A stretch of DNA of 62,086 nt from Muribaculaceae bacterium (GCA_009775125.1 VSPD01000010.1:1-62086), one strand, 5' to 3'. Counted from the first letter of the stretch, positions 40,911 to 49,529 are shown. Notes: generated by a model from the sequence alone, not told the origin. A program made the numbers and translations.

Positions 40911-43593
40911 ATTTTATTGTTTGGCTTACGGCGATGAGGGCTTCGGCCACGTCGTCGGCGGTGAATACGGAGAGGTCGGCGTCGAGGTCGTCGGCTGTGC
41001 GGTCGGACTGCACGGATATGAGTGCGTCGGAGAGGTTGCGAGCCCAGCGTCCGTTGCCGTCGTCGCGCTTCATGCCGCTGCGGGCGCGGGCGATGCCTTC
41101 GGCGAGAGCGCGGGCGGTGGCTTCGGAGTCGGGTGTCATCATGCCGCCGAGGTTGGCGTTGACGATTTGCAAAAGTTCGTCGGCGGAGTAGTCCTCGAAG
41201 TTGACGTATGTTGTGAATCGGGATTTGAGACCCGGATTCGATGCTATGAAACGTTGCATTTCGGCCGGGTATCCGGCGATGATTACAACGAGGCGGTCGC
41301 GGTCGTTTTCCATACGTGCAAGGAGGGTGTCGATGGCCTCCTGCCCGAAGTCGTTGCCGCTGTCGCCACGCTTTGCGAGGGTGTAAGCCTCGTCGATGAA
41401 CAGGACACCGTCGAGGGCGGAATCAATCACGGCAGCCGTCTTCGGAGCCGTCTGTCCGACATAGCCTACCACAAGGTCCTCTCGCTTCACCTCTATTACA
41501 TGGCCGGAGCGGAGCAGGCCGAGTTCGCGGTAGATTTTACCCATGATGCGGGCCACGGTGGTCTTGCCCGTGCCGGGATTGCCGTAGAACACGAGGTGAG
41601 ATGAATTGATGGGGCGCACTGGCAAATTCTGCTCTTTCCGGCGGAGATTCACCGCCACGCGGTTGACGAGGCGGCGCACCTCGGTCTTTGCGGCTGCGAG
41701 GCCGATTAGGCTGTCGAGTTGGGCAAGACCCGACTCTTCCTGTTGCGCAGCAGCCACGGCTCCACGACGGAAACCGCTTACTTCCTGCAAGTTAAGCCCT
41801 TCGAAGTCCTCGGGGATGAGGACTGTGGCATCTGATGTGCGGCGGCGGCGGGCAACGGAGAGTTCGACCTTTTCGAAAAGGTTGCGGACAAAACGGCCGT
41901 TGCCGAAATGATAGTTGGCATCGTTGGAGCGGCCTTTGTATCCGAGGGCGTATTCCATGACCTCGTCGAGCACGGCGTCGACTTCGGGGGTGATGGTGTA
42001 TTTCTTGCGTGCCGAAAGCAGGAAAATCTGCTTCAACTGGCCGGCGTCGTAGTCGTCGAAGTTGATGTATGAGTTTACGCGCGAGGTGAGGCCATCGTTC
42101 ATCTCGAACAGGCGGTTCATGTCCTTCTCGTATCCGGCAAAGATTACGACAAGGCGTTTGCGGTCGTTTTCCATGCGGGCAAGGAGTGTATTGATGGCCT
42201 CTTTGCCGAAGTCGTTCTCGCCACCGTCGGCAAGACGGTAGGCCTCGTCGACAAAAAGGATGCCGTCGAGGGCGGAATCTATTACGTTAGAGGTCTTTAT
42301 GGCCGTCTGGCCTACGTAACCGGCGACAAGGTGCTCGCGCGACACCTCCACGAGGTGCCCTTTCGACACCAGGCCCATGTCCTTGTATATTCCGGCGATG
42401 ATGCGGGCCACGGTGGTCTTGCCCGTGCCGGGATTGCCGTAGAACACGAGGTGCTTGTTCATTTCGGTGATGTCGTCGCCTCGTTCGAGACACATCTCGA
42501 TATAGTCTTTGAGGCTCTCGATCTGCTGTTTCACGCCGTCGAGGCCGATTAGTTCGTTGAGCGAACTGAGGTTTGAGCCACGTTTTTTCACTGTTGAGTA
42601 TATTTTGGAGAAAGATTTATGATTGACACGCTGCATCTCGGCCATCTGCGCCATGAAAGTGTCGATTGACGCGTCGATGCCCTTCTCGTTTACGATGGAC
42701 AGTTGCTCGCAGAGGTCGTCGAGGTCGGCCCAGTCCACTTCGAGGGCGAAATCGGAGACCATGCGTGATTTAAGTACGGTGTTGCGCACATCGGCGGTGG
42801 TGGGGTCGGGCGTAACAAACGAATTTGCCATGTTCAGCAGTTGGTTTCCTTCTTCACGGCGTGTGAAAAGGTTGGCAAACCATCCGTGCAGAAATGGGCT
42901 TGGATGATTGTGGTCTTGCGAGAACAGGCGCAGCACCTCCTTGCGGCAGCCGCCGGTGTTGATCATTACGATGAGGTGATTGTCGTTGATATCGGCGGCG
43001 TTGAGCCGAGCATTCTGGGCGAGTGCTCTCAGTTCGGACACAAGATGATTTGTCTGCGTGGGGTCGAACTCAGCCTCGCTTTCAGATGCCTCGATAATTA
43101 CGGCAGTGTGGCGGCGGTTGGTGAGGTTGTAGATTATATAGTCGAGGTTGAGGGTGCGTTCGGAGCGTCCTTTCACATGCCAAAGGCCGTGGGCGTCGGC
43201 ATATAGGTTGGAGGCCGGACGGCGCACGTCGACCGGGGTGTCGGGTATGGCCGAAGCACCGGGAGTTTTTCCGCGGGAACGGGCAAGGAGGCGATTACCG
43301 CGCTTGGAGCCTGTGATTACGGGATTGACCACCTCGGGCTGCTGCCCTGCCGCCGCGGCTTCCTCCTCTTTGGACATGAGGAACCGTTCGAGCATTTTTT
43401 GCTCGAACGACTGATGTCCGCCGTTTACGTCGTAGAAAATCACCGTCTCAAACCCCTGGCTTTTCAGATATAGGTGGAGCGACTGGCGGAGGTTGTAGAG
43501 CCGCAGCCCGCCGTCGATATACGAGTCGGGATATGTAAACAGCGCCGATACAAAAGGCCGTTTCTTTATGTCGTATGATGCGAACCTGTTCAT
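40909..43593 (-). CDS. Tandem CbbX/SpoVK-type AAA+ ATPase with unknown N-terminal domain
   Basis: An 894-residue protein with two AAA+ modules of the CbbX/CfxQ/SpoVK group. Module 1: Walker A GNPGTGKT 386-393, Walker B FVDE 447-450, and arginine residues in GLTSRVN. Module 2: Walker A GNPGTGKT 671-678, Walker B FIDE 732-735, GLKSRFT. Both contain the VxGYVGQT pore-loop-type motif. Residues 1-340 show no recognised domain; they include a beta-strand pattern (FETVIFYDVNGG, LIVMINTGG) suggestive of an alpha/beta fold. CbbX-type ATPases remodel protein complexes (Rubisco activase; EccA in type VII secretion). Its start overlaps the upstream gene by four bases. Confidence 0.9.
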   Translation of the reverse strand: MNRFASYDIKKRPFVSALFTYPDSYIDGGLRLYNLRQSLHLYLKSQGFETVIFYDVNGGHQSFEQKMLERFLMSKEEEAAAAGQQPEVVNPVITGSKRGNRLLARSRGKTPGASAIPDTPVDVRRPASNLYADAHGLWHVKGRSERTLNLDYIIYNLTNRRHTAVIIEASESEAEFDPTQTNHLVSELRALAQNARLNAADINDNHLIVMINTGGCRKEVLRLFSQDHNHPSPFLHGWFANLFTRREEGNQLLNMANSFVTPDPTTADVRNTVLKSRMVSDFALEVDWADLDDLCEQLSIVNEKGIDASIDTFMAQMAEMQRVNHKSFSKIYSTVKKRGSNLSSLNELIGLDGVKQQIESLKDYIEMCLERGDDITEMNKHLVFYGNPGTGKTTVARIIAGIYKDMGLVSKGHLVEVSREHLVAGYVGQTAIKTSNVIDSALDGILFVDEAYRLADGGENDFGKEAINTLLARMENDRKRLVVIFAGYEKDMNRLFEMNDGLTSRVNSYINFDDYDAGQLKQIFLLSARKKYTITPEVDAVLDEVMEYALGYKGRSNDANYHFGNGRFVRNLFEKVELSVARRRRTSDATVLIPEDFEGLNLQEVSGFRRGAVAAAQQEESGLAQLDSLIGLAAAKTEVRRLVNRVAVNLRRKEQNLPVRPINSSHLVFYGNPGTGKTTVARIMGKIYRELGLLRSGHVIEVKREDLVVGYVGQTAPKTAAVIDSALDGVLFIDEAYTLAKRGDSGNDFGQEAIDTLLARMENDRDRLVVIIAGYPAEMQRFIASNPGLKSRFTTYVNFEDYSADELLQIVNANLGGMMTPDSEATARALAEGIARARSGMKRDDGNGRWARNLSDALISVQSDRTADDLDADLSVFTADDVAEALIAVSQTIK

Positions 43594-44897
43594 AAACCTG
43601 CTACTTGACCGGGTTGGCGACGCTGGATGCCGTGATAGTTGCGCGTGTTTTGGTTCACGGTGATGTTTCCGGGATTGAAAGGCTCGAGAGTCTCGGCACG
43701 GCAGTGGCGGAACATCTTCATCTGCACACCGGCCTCGGCGAAGTCGGTGGCGATGGACTCGTTGATGGTGCGCATAAGGTTCTCGTCCATAAATGTTGTG
43801 GAGTCGACGCGGAAATACACCTCGTATTCGCCGGGCTGCGAGCCTTGGTTTACAATTACCTCTACCTCGGCGCCGTCGACGAAGCGGCGCAGGCGCACCA
43901 CGTAGGCCTCGCGGCGGTCGGCATGGTCGAAGCCTTCGCCCACAAGCTGGAATCCGTGGTCTTCCTGCAAAATGTCGGAACAGGTTTGGCCCTGGGCCAC
44001 GCGGTTGAGCGAGTGGTTGTACTGCTCGCGGGCCTGAACGAGGAGCAACTGCTGGATGCGGTCGAGTTCGGCGAGGCGTTTTGCGTCGCGGCGCAGGTCG
44101 GCCTCGGTGTAGGAGGGGTTGGTGCGTCCGGCCTCGATGGCGTCGGAAACGCGGTTGACTTCGTCTTCGAGCACCTTATACTGGCCGTGGGTCCAATAGT
44201 CCATGTCGATAAGCTCGCCTTCCTGAGCGGGAAGGTCGTCGAAGAATGATGTGCGGGCCTGGCGGATGTCGGCCTTGATTTTCTCGGCGGTCTTCACGGC
44301 TTCGAGGTGCTGCATGTGGTACACGGCGCGTCCGCGGGCCACTTTCACATCCATGATAAGGATGTCGTTGAGGGCGTTGGCGCATACCATCTCGATGGCG
44401 GCCGAGCCGAAAGTCTTTCCGGCAAGCGAGGCCACGCGCTCTTGCACGGAGGCGAACTCGCGGGGCGCGAACTTGAAATAGTCAGGGTTGGTCTCGCAGA
44501 TTGCAAACTGACGCGTGAGTTCGGCATAAAGAGCCTGGGCGGTGTTGGCTCCGGCGCGCATTTCGGCGTTGATGCGGGCCACGCTGTCGGCGGCATCTTT
44601 CACGGCTTGGTCGAGGCCGGCCATGGCGCGCTGTGTCTCGTCGGCCGACGACGTGGTGGACGCTATCGACTGAGCGACACGGCCGGAGGCATTGGTTATA
44701 GCCTCGATGTTGCGACGACGGGAATCGGAAAGGCGGCTTAAAAAACGGTCGGAATCGGCTCGCACCTCATTGAGCGCCTGCTCGGTGCGAAGCCGTGCGC
44801 GTTCCATTTCCTGAGAGTTTCCTGAGCGCCATTCGGCTATTTCTCGTTCGTTTGCCAAAAAGGTGGCGGAATCCATATAAGTGTGATCGGCTGACAT
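43590..44897 (-). CDS. Coiled-coil protein, homologous to its upstream neighbour
   Basis: A 435-residue soluble protein of unknown function. The ATG at 44897 is used; the longer frame runs back into the preceding gene. A helical, charged N-terminus (about residues 15-115) is followed by a region shared with the protein at 44954-46279: NPDYFKFAPREF (137-148), IDMDYWTHG (230-238), a helical stretch, then QEDHGFQLVGEGFDHADRREAYVVRL (311-336) and a beta-rich end. No signal peptide or membrane segment is seen. It overlaps the AAA gene by four bases, so the two products are probably made together and may form a complex. Confidence 0.8.
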   Translation of the reverse strand: MSADHTYMDSATFLANEREIAEWRSGNSQEMERARLRTEQALNEVRADSDRFLSRLSDSRRRNIEAITNASGRVAQSIASTTSSADETQRAMAGLDQAVKDAADSVARINAEMRAGANTAQALYAELTRQFAICETNPDYFKFAPREFASVQERVASLAGKTFGSAAIEMVCANALNDILIMDVKVARGRAVYHMQHLEAVKTAEKIKADIRQARTSFFDDLPAQEGELIDMDYWTHGQYKVLEDEVNRVSDAIEAGRTNPSYTEADLRRDAKRLAELDRIQQLLLVQAREQYNHSLNRVAQGQTCSDILQEDHGFQLVGEGFDHADRREAYVVRLRRFVDGAEVEVIVNQGSQPGEYEVYFRVDSTTFMDENLMRTINESIATDFAEAGVQMKMFRHCRAETLEPFNPGNITVNQNTRNYHGIQRRQPGQVAGL

Positions 44898-44910
44898 AGT
44901 TGTGATTTTT

Positions 44911-44944
44911 AAGTTGAGAAGTTGGGGAGTTTGGAAGTTGGGGG
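44911..44944. repeat. AACTTCC/AACTCCCC spacer in the operon
   Basis: The 56-base gap between the two homologous genes reads, on the minus strand, CCCCCAACTTCC, AAACTCCCC, AACTTCTC, AACTT. It is the same type of spacer as at 820-861 and 58201-58235. Confidence 0.55.
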
Positions 44945-44953
44945 TGAAAGTCG

Positions 44954-46279
44954 TTATTCTGTTTCCTGCGCCGACGAGTCGGGGAGGTGAATGGTTTTGC
45001 CGGGGGCGGAGAAGGGGATGTCGTCGACGATTATGTCTTCGGCGCGGTTGCGGCCTACGGTGAATGATATATTGTTGGCCTGCAACTGGGCGAGCACGCG
45101 CTGGAGCAGTACGTCGGCAAGTTTCTCGTCGACGTAGGCTCCGTATGATATGTTGTAGGTGCAGAGCGAGTCGGTAGGCGACATCGGGGTGAAGACAAAC
45201 TGTATTTTTATGAGGCTCTGCGGACTGTCCATCTGCACGACGAAAGCGTCGCGGTCGTCGTCGTTGTTGAACCCGATGGTGACAAGGCGGAAACCGAAAT
45301 CCTCGCATAGCACCAGGGCAGTGAGCCGTCCCATTGCCTCGATGTATTCCGACAGGTTGGTGCGGTTGAGTACCTCGGCGAATATCTGCTCCCCTTCGTC
45401 ACGGAGCCGTGTGAGCGTTTCCATGTCCTCTTTGAGCTGGGCCGTGAAATAGTCGGAAGCCAGCTCGCCCGACACGATGCGTGCTTCAAGGTTGCGCAGA
45501 TTGCCCTCGGCTTGTGAGAAGCGTCCGTGCGACCAGTAGTTCATGTCGATATGATGCTTGTTTTCGGCATCGAAATATATTTCGTCGCGCCAATGGGCGT
45601 ATTGCTCGGAGATGGCCTTTACCTGGTCGCGGGCAATGATATAGTGGAGGCGGAATTCGGCGCTCTCGCGCTCGACATTCGAGCGGAAACCGTTGAGCTC
45701 GAGCGAGCCGTTCACGGCCAAAGCTTGGCAGGCATCGTCGGAAAGGGCGCCGGAGTCGATTTTCTGTATTGTGCTTATTATTTTTTGCAGTCCGTCGGGA
45801 GCAAATTTGTTGAAAATGGGGTCGTTGGCCACGGAGTTGAATTCCTCGACAAGGGTGTTGCGGAGTTCGGCCGCCGTAAGCGATGCCTGCTGCTTTCGGC
45901 GGTTTATCTCGTCGATTTGCTCGGTGAGGCGGTTTTGACGCTCGATCGCGCTGTTGAGTTCGCGCCGCAGACGGTTGAGAGTCTTGCGAAGTTCGTTGAT
46001 TTCGCGCTCGTTGCTGTGCAGGGCGCGGATTGCCTCGTTGTAATGAGCGACAAGGTCGTCGAAGGCGGCACGGGCCTGAGTGCGTTCGCGGTCCCAGGCA
46101 CGCATTATGCGGTCGAGCAGGGCAAGCACCTCGCGTGGGTCGGCCTTGCCTCCGTTGCGGCGAGCCTTGGCCAGGTCGCGCTGCATTTGGGCATACTCGG
46201 CATTGCCCACCCAGACGCCTGAGTGGTTTTCGGGCTGCCAGTCTCCGTAAAGATTTGAGCGGTAAGGTGATGTGGCCAT
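44954..46279 (-). CDS. Coiled-coil protein, homologue of the 43590-44897 product
   Basis: A 441-residue soluble protein of unknown function. A coiled coil covers about residues 75-132 (NEREINELRKTLNRLRREL, RQNRLTEQIDEINRRK). Shared with the next protein are PIFNKFAPDGLQ (154-165), IDMNYWSHG (244-252) and CEDFGFRLVTIGFNNDDDRDAFVVQM (325-350), in the same order and spacing. The C-terminal 120 residues are beta-rich and end in an acidic tail. It lies 6 bases after the radical-SAM gene. The pair probably arose by duplication. Confidence 0.8.
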   Translation of the reverse strand: MATSPYRSNLYGDWQPENHSGVWVGNAEYAQMQRDLAKARRNGGKADPREVLALLDRIMRAWDRERTQARAAFDDLVAHYNEAIRALHSNEREINELRKTLNRLRRELNSAIERQNRLTEQIDEINRRKQQASLTAAELRNTLVEEFNSVANDPIFNKFAPDGLQKIISTIQKIDSGALSDDACQALAVNGSLELNGFRSNVERESAEFRLHYIIARDQVKAISEQYAHWRDEIYFDAENKHHIDMNYWSHGRFSQAEGNLRNLEARIVSGELASDYFTAQLKEDMETLTRLRDEGEQIFAEVLNRTNLSEYIEAMGRLTALVLCEDFGFRLVTIGFNNDDDRDAFVVQMDSPQSLIKIQFVFTPMSPTDSLCTYNISYGAYVDEKLADVLLQRVLAQLQANNISFTVGRNRAEDIIVDDIPFSAPGKTIHLPDSSAQETE

Positions 46280-46285
46280 GATGGA

Positions 46286-46843
46286 TTATGTGGGTATGCC
46301 TATTGTTAGTACTTCGTAGTCGCCAAGCAGGTGAATCTCGCGGCTGCGCGGGCCTGTTCGCAGTTCGTCCTCATAAGGGAGAAGGGCAGGGGAGAGGAAA
46401 TGGAGGCGCTGGTTTGATGAGCCCCGCAGGCCGATGCCGTCGTTGAGTTCGTCGACATATTCGCCGTCGATGAGCAAGTCGGTTTGGGCAAGAAGTGCTT
46501 TTTGGCCCGGAGTGACGAGTTCTTCGAGGGTTCGTCCGGTAAATACTATCACATTTATTTCGGGAAGCGTCTCGCGCACGATACGGCACATTTCGGCCAG
46601 GGCGTCGGCCTGGAGCATCGGCTCTCCGCCGCTTAGGGTGATGCCCGAGGGGGCGGCATCGATGATGATACGGGCAAGCGCGGAGGGCGAGGCCGAATGC
46701 GCGCCGATGCCCTCGCGCAAGTCGGGCGAGGTGCATCGCGGGCAGTTTTTGTCACAGCCCTTAACCCAGAGCACGAAACGCGCTCCGGGACCAAGCGAAC
46801 GGGCGTCGGCCCAATAATATCCGTATCTTATTTCTTGCATCAA
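46286..46843 (-). CDS. Small radical-SAM protein (NrdG/activase-like)
   Basis: A 185-residue protein with the cluster motif CX3CX2C (C30, C34, C37 in GCDKNCPRC) preceded by ARFVLWVKG, and the SAM-binding GGEP motif (72-75). The size and motif match single-cluster activases such as NrdG and pyruvate formate-lyase activase. No glycyl-radical enzyme or NrdD gene lies in the window, so its target is not an obvious reductase. The position inside the Hsp70/AAA operon (four-base overlap with the upstream gene, 6 bases to the next) suggests that it modifies a component or product of that system. QueE, elsewhere in the window, has the same cluster spacing but a different role. Confidence 0.8.
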   Translation of the reverse strand: MMQEIRYGYYWADARSLGPGARFVLWVKGCDKNCPRCTSPDLREGIGAHSASPSALARIIIDAAPSGITLSGGEPMLQADALAEMCRIVRETLPEINVIVFTGRTLEELVTPGQKALLAQTDLLIDGEYVDELNDGIGLRGSSNQRLHFLSPALLPYEDELRTGPRSREIHLLGDYEVLTIGIPT

Positions 46844-47427
46844 ACTTCGATTTCTTCAATTTCTCCGTTGGAAGGAGGGGTTGAGCCCGGCGCCGATGCC
46901 GGCGGTGCGGCGGGAGATGTGGAATCGGAGGCGAGTTCCACGAGGTCGGCAAAATTTTTGCGTTGCCGGGTGTCGACCGCCCCTTTTATAATGCGTTCGA
47001 GGTGAGATAGCGCGTCGTTGGCAGTGGCGCGGAGCTGGCTTACGGTGTCGTCGGCCGGGAGATATGTGCTTATCTCCTCGCGGACATCGTCGATGCAGCG
47101 GCCACGGGCTTTTACCTCGTCTCTGAGGGCAGTGGCCTCGGCTTCCACTTCTTCGAGGCGGGTGCGCAAGGCCGAAGCCTCCTCGGCAAGGATACGTGTG
47201 GCGTTTTGACGCGTCTCGTCGATTTTTTGCTTGAAACTTTCCACAAAACCGTCTTTTTCGACACGCTGCAAGGCTTCTGCTGCCACTTCAAGCATGATTA
47301 TGGCTTCGCAGGCTGTGCGCAGACGCTTGTCCGAGACAAAGTTAGCGTCGATTGAGGCCTGTATTTTTTGACGGAATTCATCGAGAGGGTCGGTTCCGAC
47401 TATCAGTTCGGGGAGTATGTCAATCAT
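46840..47427 (-). CDS. Coiled-coil protein of unknown function
   Basis: A 195-residue soluble, mostly helical acidic protein. A strong heptad region runs from about residue 62 to 125 (FKQKIDETRQNATRILAEEA, LRTRLEEVEAEATALRDEVK). The C-terminus is low-complexity, rich in Pro/Ser/Ala, and ends EEIEV. There is no signal peptide or catalytic motif. It overlaps the preceding gene by eight bases and the radical-SAM gene by four. It is probably a structural or adaptor subunit. Confidence 0.7.
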   Translation of the reverse strand: MIDILPELIVGTDPLDEFRQKIQASIDANFVSDKRLRTACEAIIMLEVAAEALQRVEKDGFVESFKQKIDETRQNATRILAEEASALRTRLEEVEAEATALRDEVKARGRCIDDVREEISTYLPADDTVSQLRATANDALSHLERIIKGAVDTRQRKNFADLVELASDSTSPAAPPASAPGSTPPSNGEIEEIEV

Positions 47428-48205
47428 GTTCTATGTTTGAGAGCGGTTGCAGTTCTATTGTTCGGAATATGTCGGGACGCAGGCTTACGGTGCGTACCGG
47501 GCCTGAGGCCGATACTATATCGTGGGCAATGTTGCCCATGGCGTCGATTGTGGCGCGATAGCGGGCTCGTTTGGCGGGCACGCCGCCTATGTATATTTCG
47601 GCTGCGTCGTCGGCCGTCGGCATCACCACGTCGAATTCCCGGCCGAATGTGGCCTCGAATGTCGGGCCGGCGCAAAGGGTGGGGGCGCTGTCATAAAGCA
47701 CGGAGTCAGGGGCAAGTCGCCGTGGCTCATCTTCTATTGCCACAGTCTCGGGTTCGCGCCCCGAAATGACGGACGCCGCATGGAGCAGGGGCACGGCTTC
47801 GGGGGCGAGCATCACGGCCGTGAAGCATCCCCGGCTCACTCCGGCCTGCTCGAGGAAATGCTCGAGGCGGCTGTTGAGGGTGCCAAATGTGGATGCGTCG
47901 GTGTCGGAAATCGGCAGAGAGTCATAGGCCACGTCGTAAGACGGACGGCGATATACCTGGTCGAGCCATGCAGGGTCGGCTTTAAAGGCCGGCATCTCGA
48001 ATTCTGTGATTTCGATAATGCGCGCGCGGCCAAACCTTTGTTCGGCACGGCATGCTACGGCCCGGTTGCCGTCGGCGGCCACGAGCATATTGGAAATGCC
48101 GTCGGACATGTGGCCGATGACAGAAACGAGCATCGCCTCCGGCGCAAACACGTCGGCGCGTCCGTCGGCAAAAGCCCGGGTATATTCCTGATATGATATA
48201 GTCAT
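47420..48205 (-). CDS. Unknown protein, first gene of the Hsp70/AAA operon
   Basis: A 261-residue soluble protein without a recognised domain. It alternates strands and helices (EAMLVSVIGHMSDGISNMLVAADG, ARIIEITEFEMPAF). It contains only two cysteines separated from any metal-like motif (CRAEQR and SRGCFTA, plus a third in TLCAG). The C-terminus has regular hydrophobic strands (FDVVMPTADDAAEIYIGGVPAKRARYRATIDAMG). It is the promoter-proximal gene and overlaps the next by eight bases. It could be a sensor or client of the system; nothing in the sequence decides this. Confidence 0.7.
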   Translation of the reverse strand: MTISYQEYTRAFADGRADVFAPEAMLVSVIGHMSDGISNMLVAADGNRAVACRAEQRFGRARIIEITEFEMPAFKADPAWLDQVYRRPSYDVAYDSLPISDTDASTFGTLNSRLEHFLEQAGVSRGCFTAVMLAPEAVPLLHAASVISGREPETVAIEDEPRRLAPDSVLYDSAPTLCAGPTFEATFGREFDVVMPTADDAAEIYIGGVPAKRARYRATIDAMGNIAHDIVSASGPVRTVSLRPDIFRTIELQPLSNIEHD

Positions 48206-48262
48206 TTGTCTGTTTTATGGTATGGATAGGGGGCTGCCGGCAGGGCAAGGCAATCCCCTACG

Positions 48263-48270
48263 CAAATATA
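48263..48270 (-). promoter_or_regulatory. Promoter core (TATATTTG) of the Hsp70/AAA operon
   Basis: TATATTTG on the minus strand, 57 bases before the first start codon of the operon and directly after the ald terminator. Its position identifies 48205 as the start of a separate transcription unit. Confidence 0.65.
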
Positions 48271-48310
48271 GAGATAATTCTGCAATTTTTCGTTCATATA
48301 CTCCAAAAAA

Positions 48311-48354
48311 TATTATTCAAGGGCTTGTCGGGTACCCGACAAGCCCTTGAATAA
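48311..48354 (-). terminator. Perfect 44-bp palindromic terminator after ald
   Basis: A fully symmetrical hairpin (arms of 22 bases centred at 48332/48333, containing GGGCTTGTCGGG). On the minus strand it is followed by ATTTTTTGG. It ends the ald transcript before the Hsp70/AAA operon promoter. Confidence 0.9.
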
Positions 48355-48375
48355 TAGATATTGTAGTGATAATTG

Positions 48376-49482
48376 TTATAGGGCGAGAGGTGTGTATTCA
48401 AGCCCGAAGGCTTCGGCTACGCCTCGGCAGGTGATTTTGCCGTCGACCATGTTCACGCCGTCGGCAAGGCCGGCATCGGCGCGGCAGGCCTCGCGCCAGC
48501 CAAGGTCGGCGATGCGCAGGGCGTAAGGCAGCGTGGCGTTGGTCAGCGCCAGGGTGGAGGTGTAAGGCACGGCGCCGGGGATGTTGGCCACGGCATAATG
48601 CACGATGCCGTCGACCTCATATATCGGGTTGGAGTGGGTGGTGGGGTGCGATGTCTCGAAGCATCCGCCCTGGTCTATGGCCACGTCGACAATCACCGTG
48701 CCCTGGCGCATGAGCCCGAGCATGTCGCGGGTAATCAGCTTGGGTGCTTTCGCTCCGGGAATGAGCACCGATCCGATAACGAGGTCGGCAGAGGGGAGTT
48801 CCAATTCTATATTGTGTGAGGAAGAAAAGAGGGTCTTGACATTGGCCGGCATCGTCTCCGACAGATGGCGCAGCGTGGGCAGGCTTATGTCTGTAATGGT
48901 CACGTCGGCGCCTAAGCCGGCGGCCATGAGCGCTGCATTGCGGCCCACTACGCCTCCGCCGAGAATGAGCACTTTTGCTGGCTTCACGCCCGGCACTCCG
49001 CCGAGGAGGACGCCGCGGCCCCCTTGCGGCTTTTCAAGGAAACGCGCGCCTTCCTGCACCGACATGCGGCCTGCCACCTCGCTCATTGGAGTGAGCAGAG
49101 GGAGGGTGCCCTGGCGGTCGCGCACGGTTTCGTAGGCTATGCACACGGCGCGGTTTGCCATCATGGCATCGGTGAGCGGACGGTCGCAGGCGAAGTGGAA
49201 ATAGGTGAACACCACCTGGTCGGCGCGGATCAGGTTATATTCCGGCTCGATAGGCTCTTTCACCTTGATTATCATTTCGGCGGCGGCATAAGTTTCTTCG
49301 ATTGTAGGAAGAATCGAGGCACCGGCGCGGATGTAATCATCGTCGGTAAATCCCGAGCCTTCGCCGGCCGTGTGCTGGACAAACATGGTGTGGCCGTGGC
49401 GGATGAGTTCTTTTACTCCGGCGGGCGTTACGCCCACCCTGTTCTCATTGTTTTTAATCTCTTTGGGGACACCGATTTTCAT
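48376..49482 (-). CDS. ald: Alanine dehydrogenase
   Basis: A 368-residue NAD-dependent enzyme that interconverts L-alanine with pyruvate and ammonia. The N-terminus MKIGVPKEIKNNENRVGVTPAGV is characteristic, with the catalytic-type lysine in IIKVKEP and the histidine in FTYFHFA (about residue 96). The Rossmann motif is ILGGGVVGRNAA, followed by TDIS. The conserved VDVAIDQGGCFETS precedes the C-terminus. The length is typical. As an ammonia-using enzyme it could draw on urease-derived ammonia, but no shared regulation is visible. The promoter core TATATTTG is at 49522-49529. Confidence 0.97.
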   Translation of the reverse strand: MKIGVPKEIKNNENRVGVTPAGVKELIRHGHTMFVQHTAGEGSGFTDDDYIRAGASILPTIEETYAAAEMIIKVKEPIEPEYNLIRADQVVFTYFHFACDRPLTDAMMANRAVCIAYETVRDRQGTLPLLTPMSEVAGRMSVQEGARFLEKPQGGRGVLLGGVPGVKPAKVLILGGGVVGRNAALMAAGLGADVTITDISLPTLRHLSETMPANVKTLFSSSHNIELELPSADLVIGSVLIPGAKAPKLITRDMLGLMRQGTVIVDVAIDQGGCFETSHPTTHSNPIYEVDGIVHYAVANIPGAVPYTSTLALTNATLPYALRIADLGWREACRADAGLADGVNMVDGKITCRGVAEAFGLEYTPLAL

Positions 49483-49521
49483 GGTAGTAATTGATTTAGG
49501 TATCAGTTATGAGGTATCGCC

Positions 49522-49529
49522 CAAATATA
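49522..49529 (-). promoter_or_regulatory. Promoter core (TATATTTG) of ald
   Basis: TATATTTG on the minus strand, 39 bases before the ald ATG. Confidence 0.6.

Noticed and set aside
44898..45308. Upstream extension of the coiled-coil gene ending at 43590
   Set aside because: It overlaps the preceding gene out of frame and reads as Arg/Pro-rich shadow sequence. ATG 44897 follows the intergenic spacer.
46286..46843. Calling the radical-SAM gene nrdG
   Set aside because: The motif spacing fits, but there is no nrdD, and the operon context is unrelated to nucleotide reduction.
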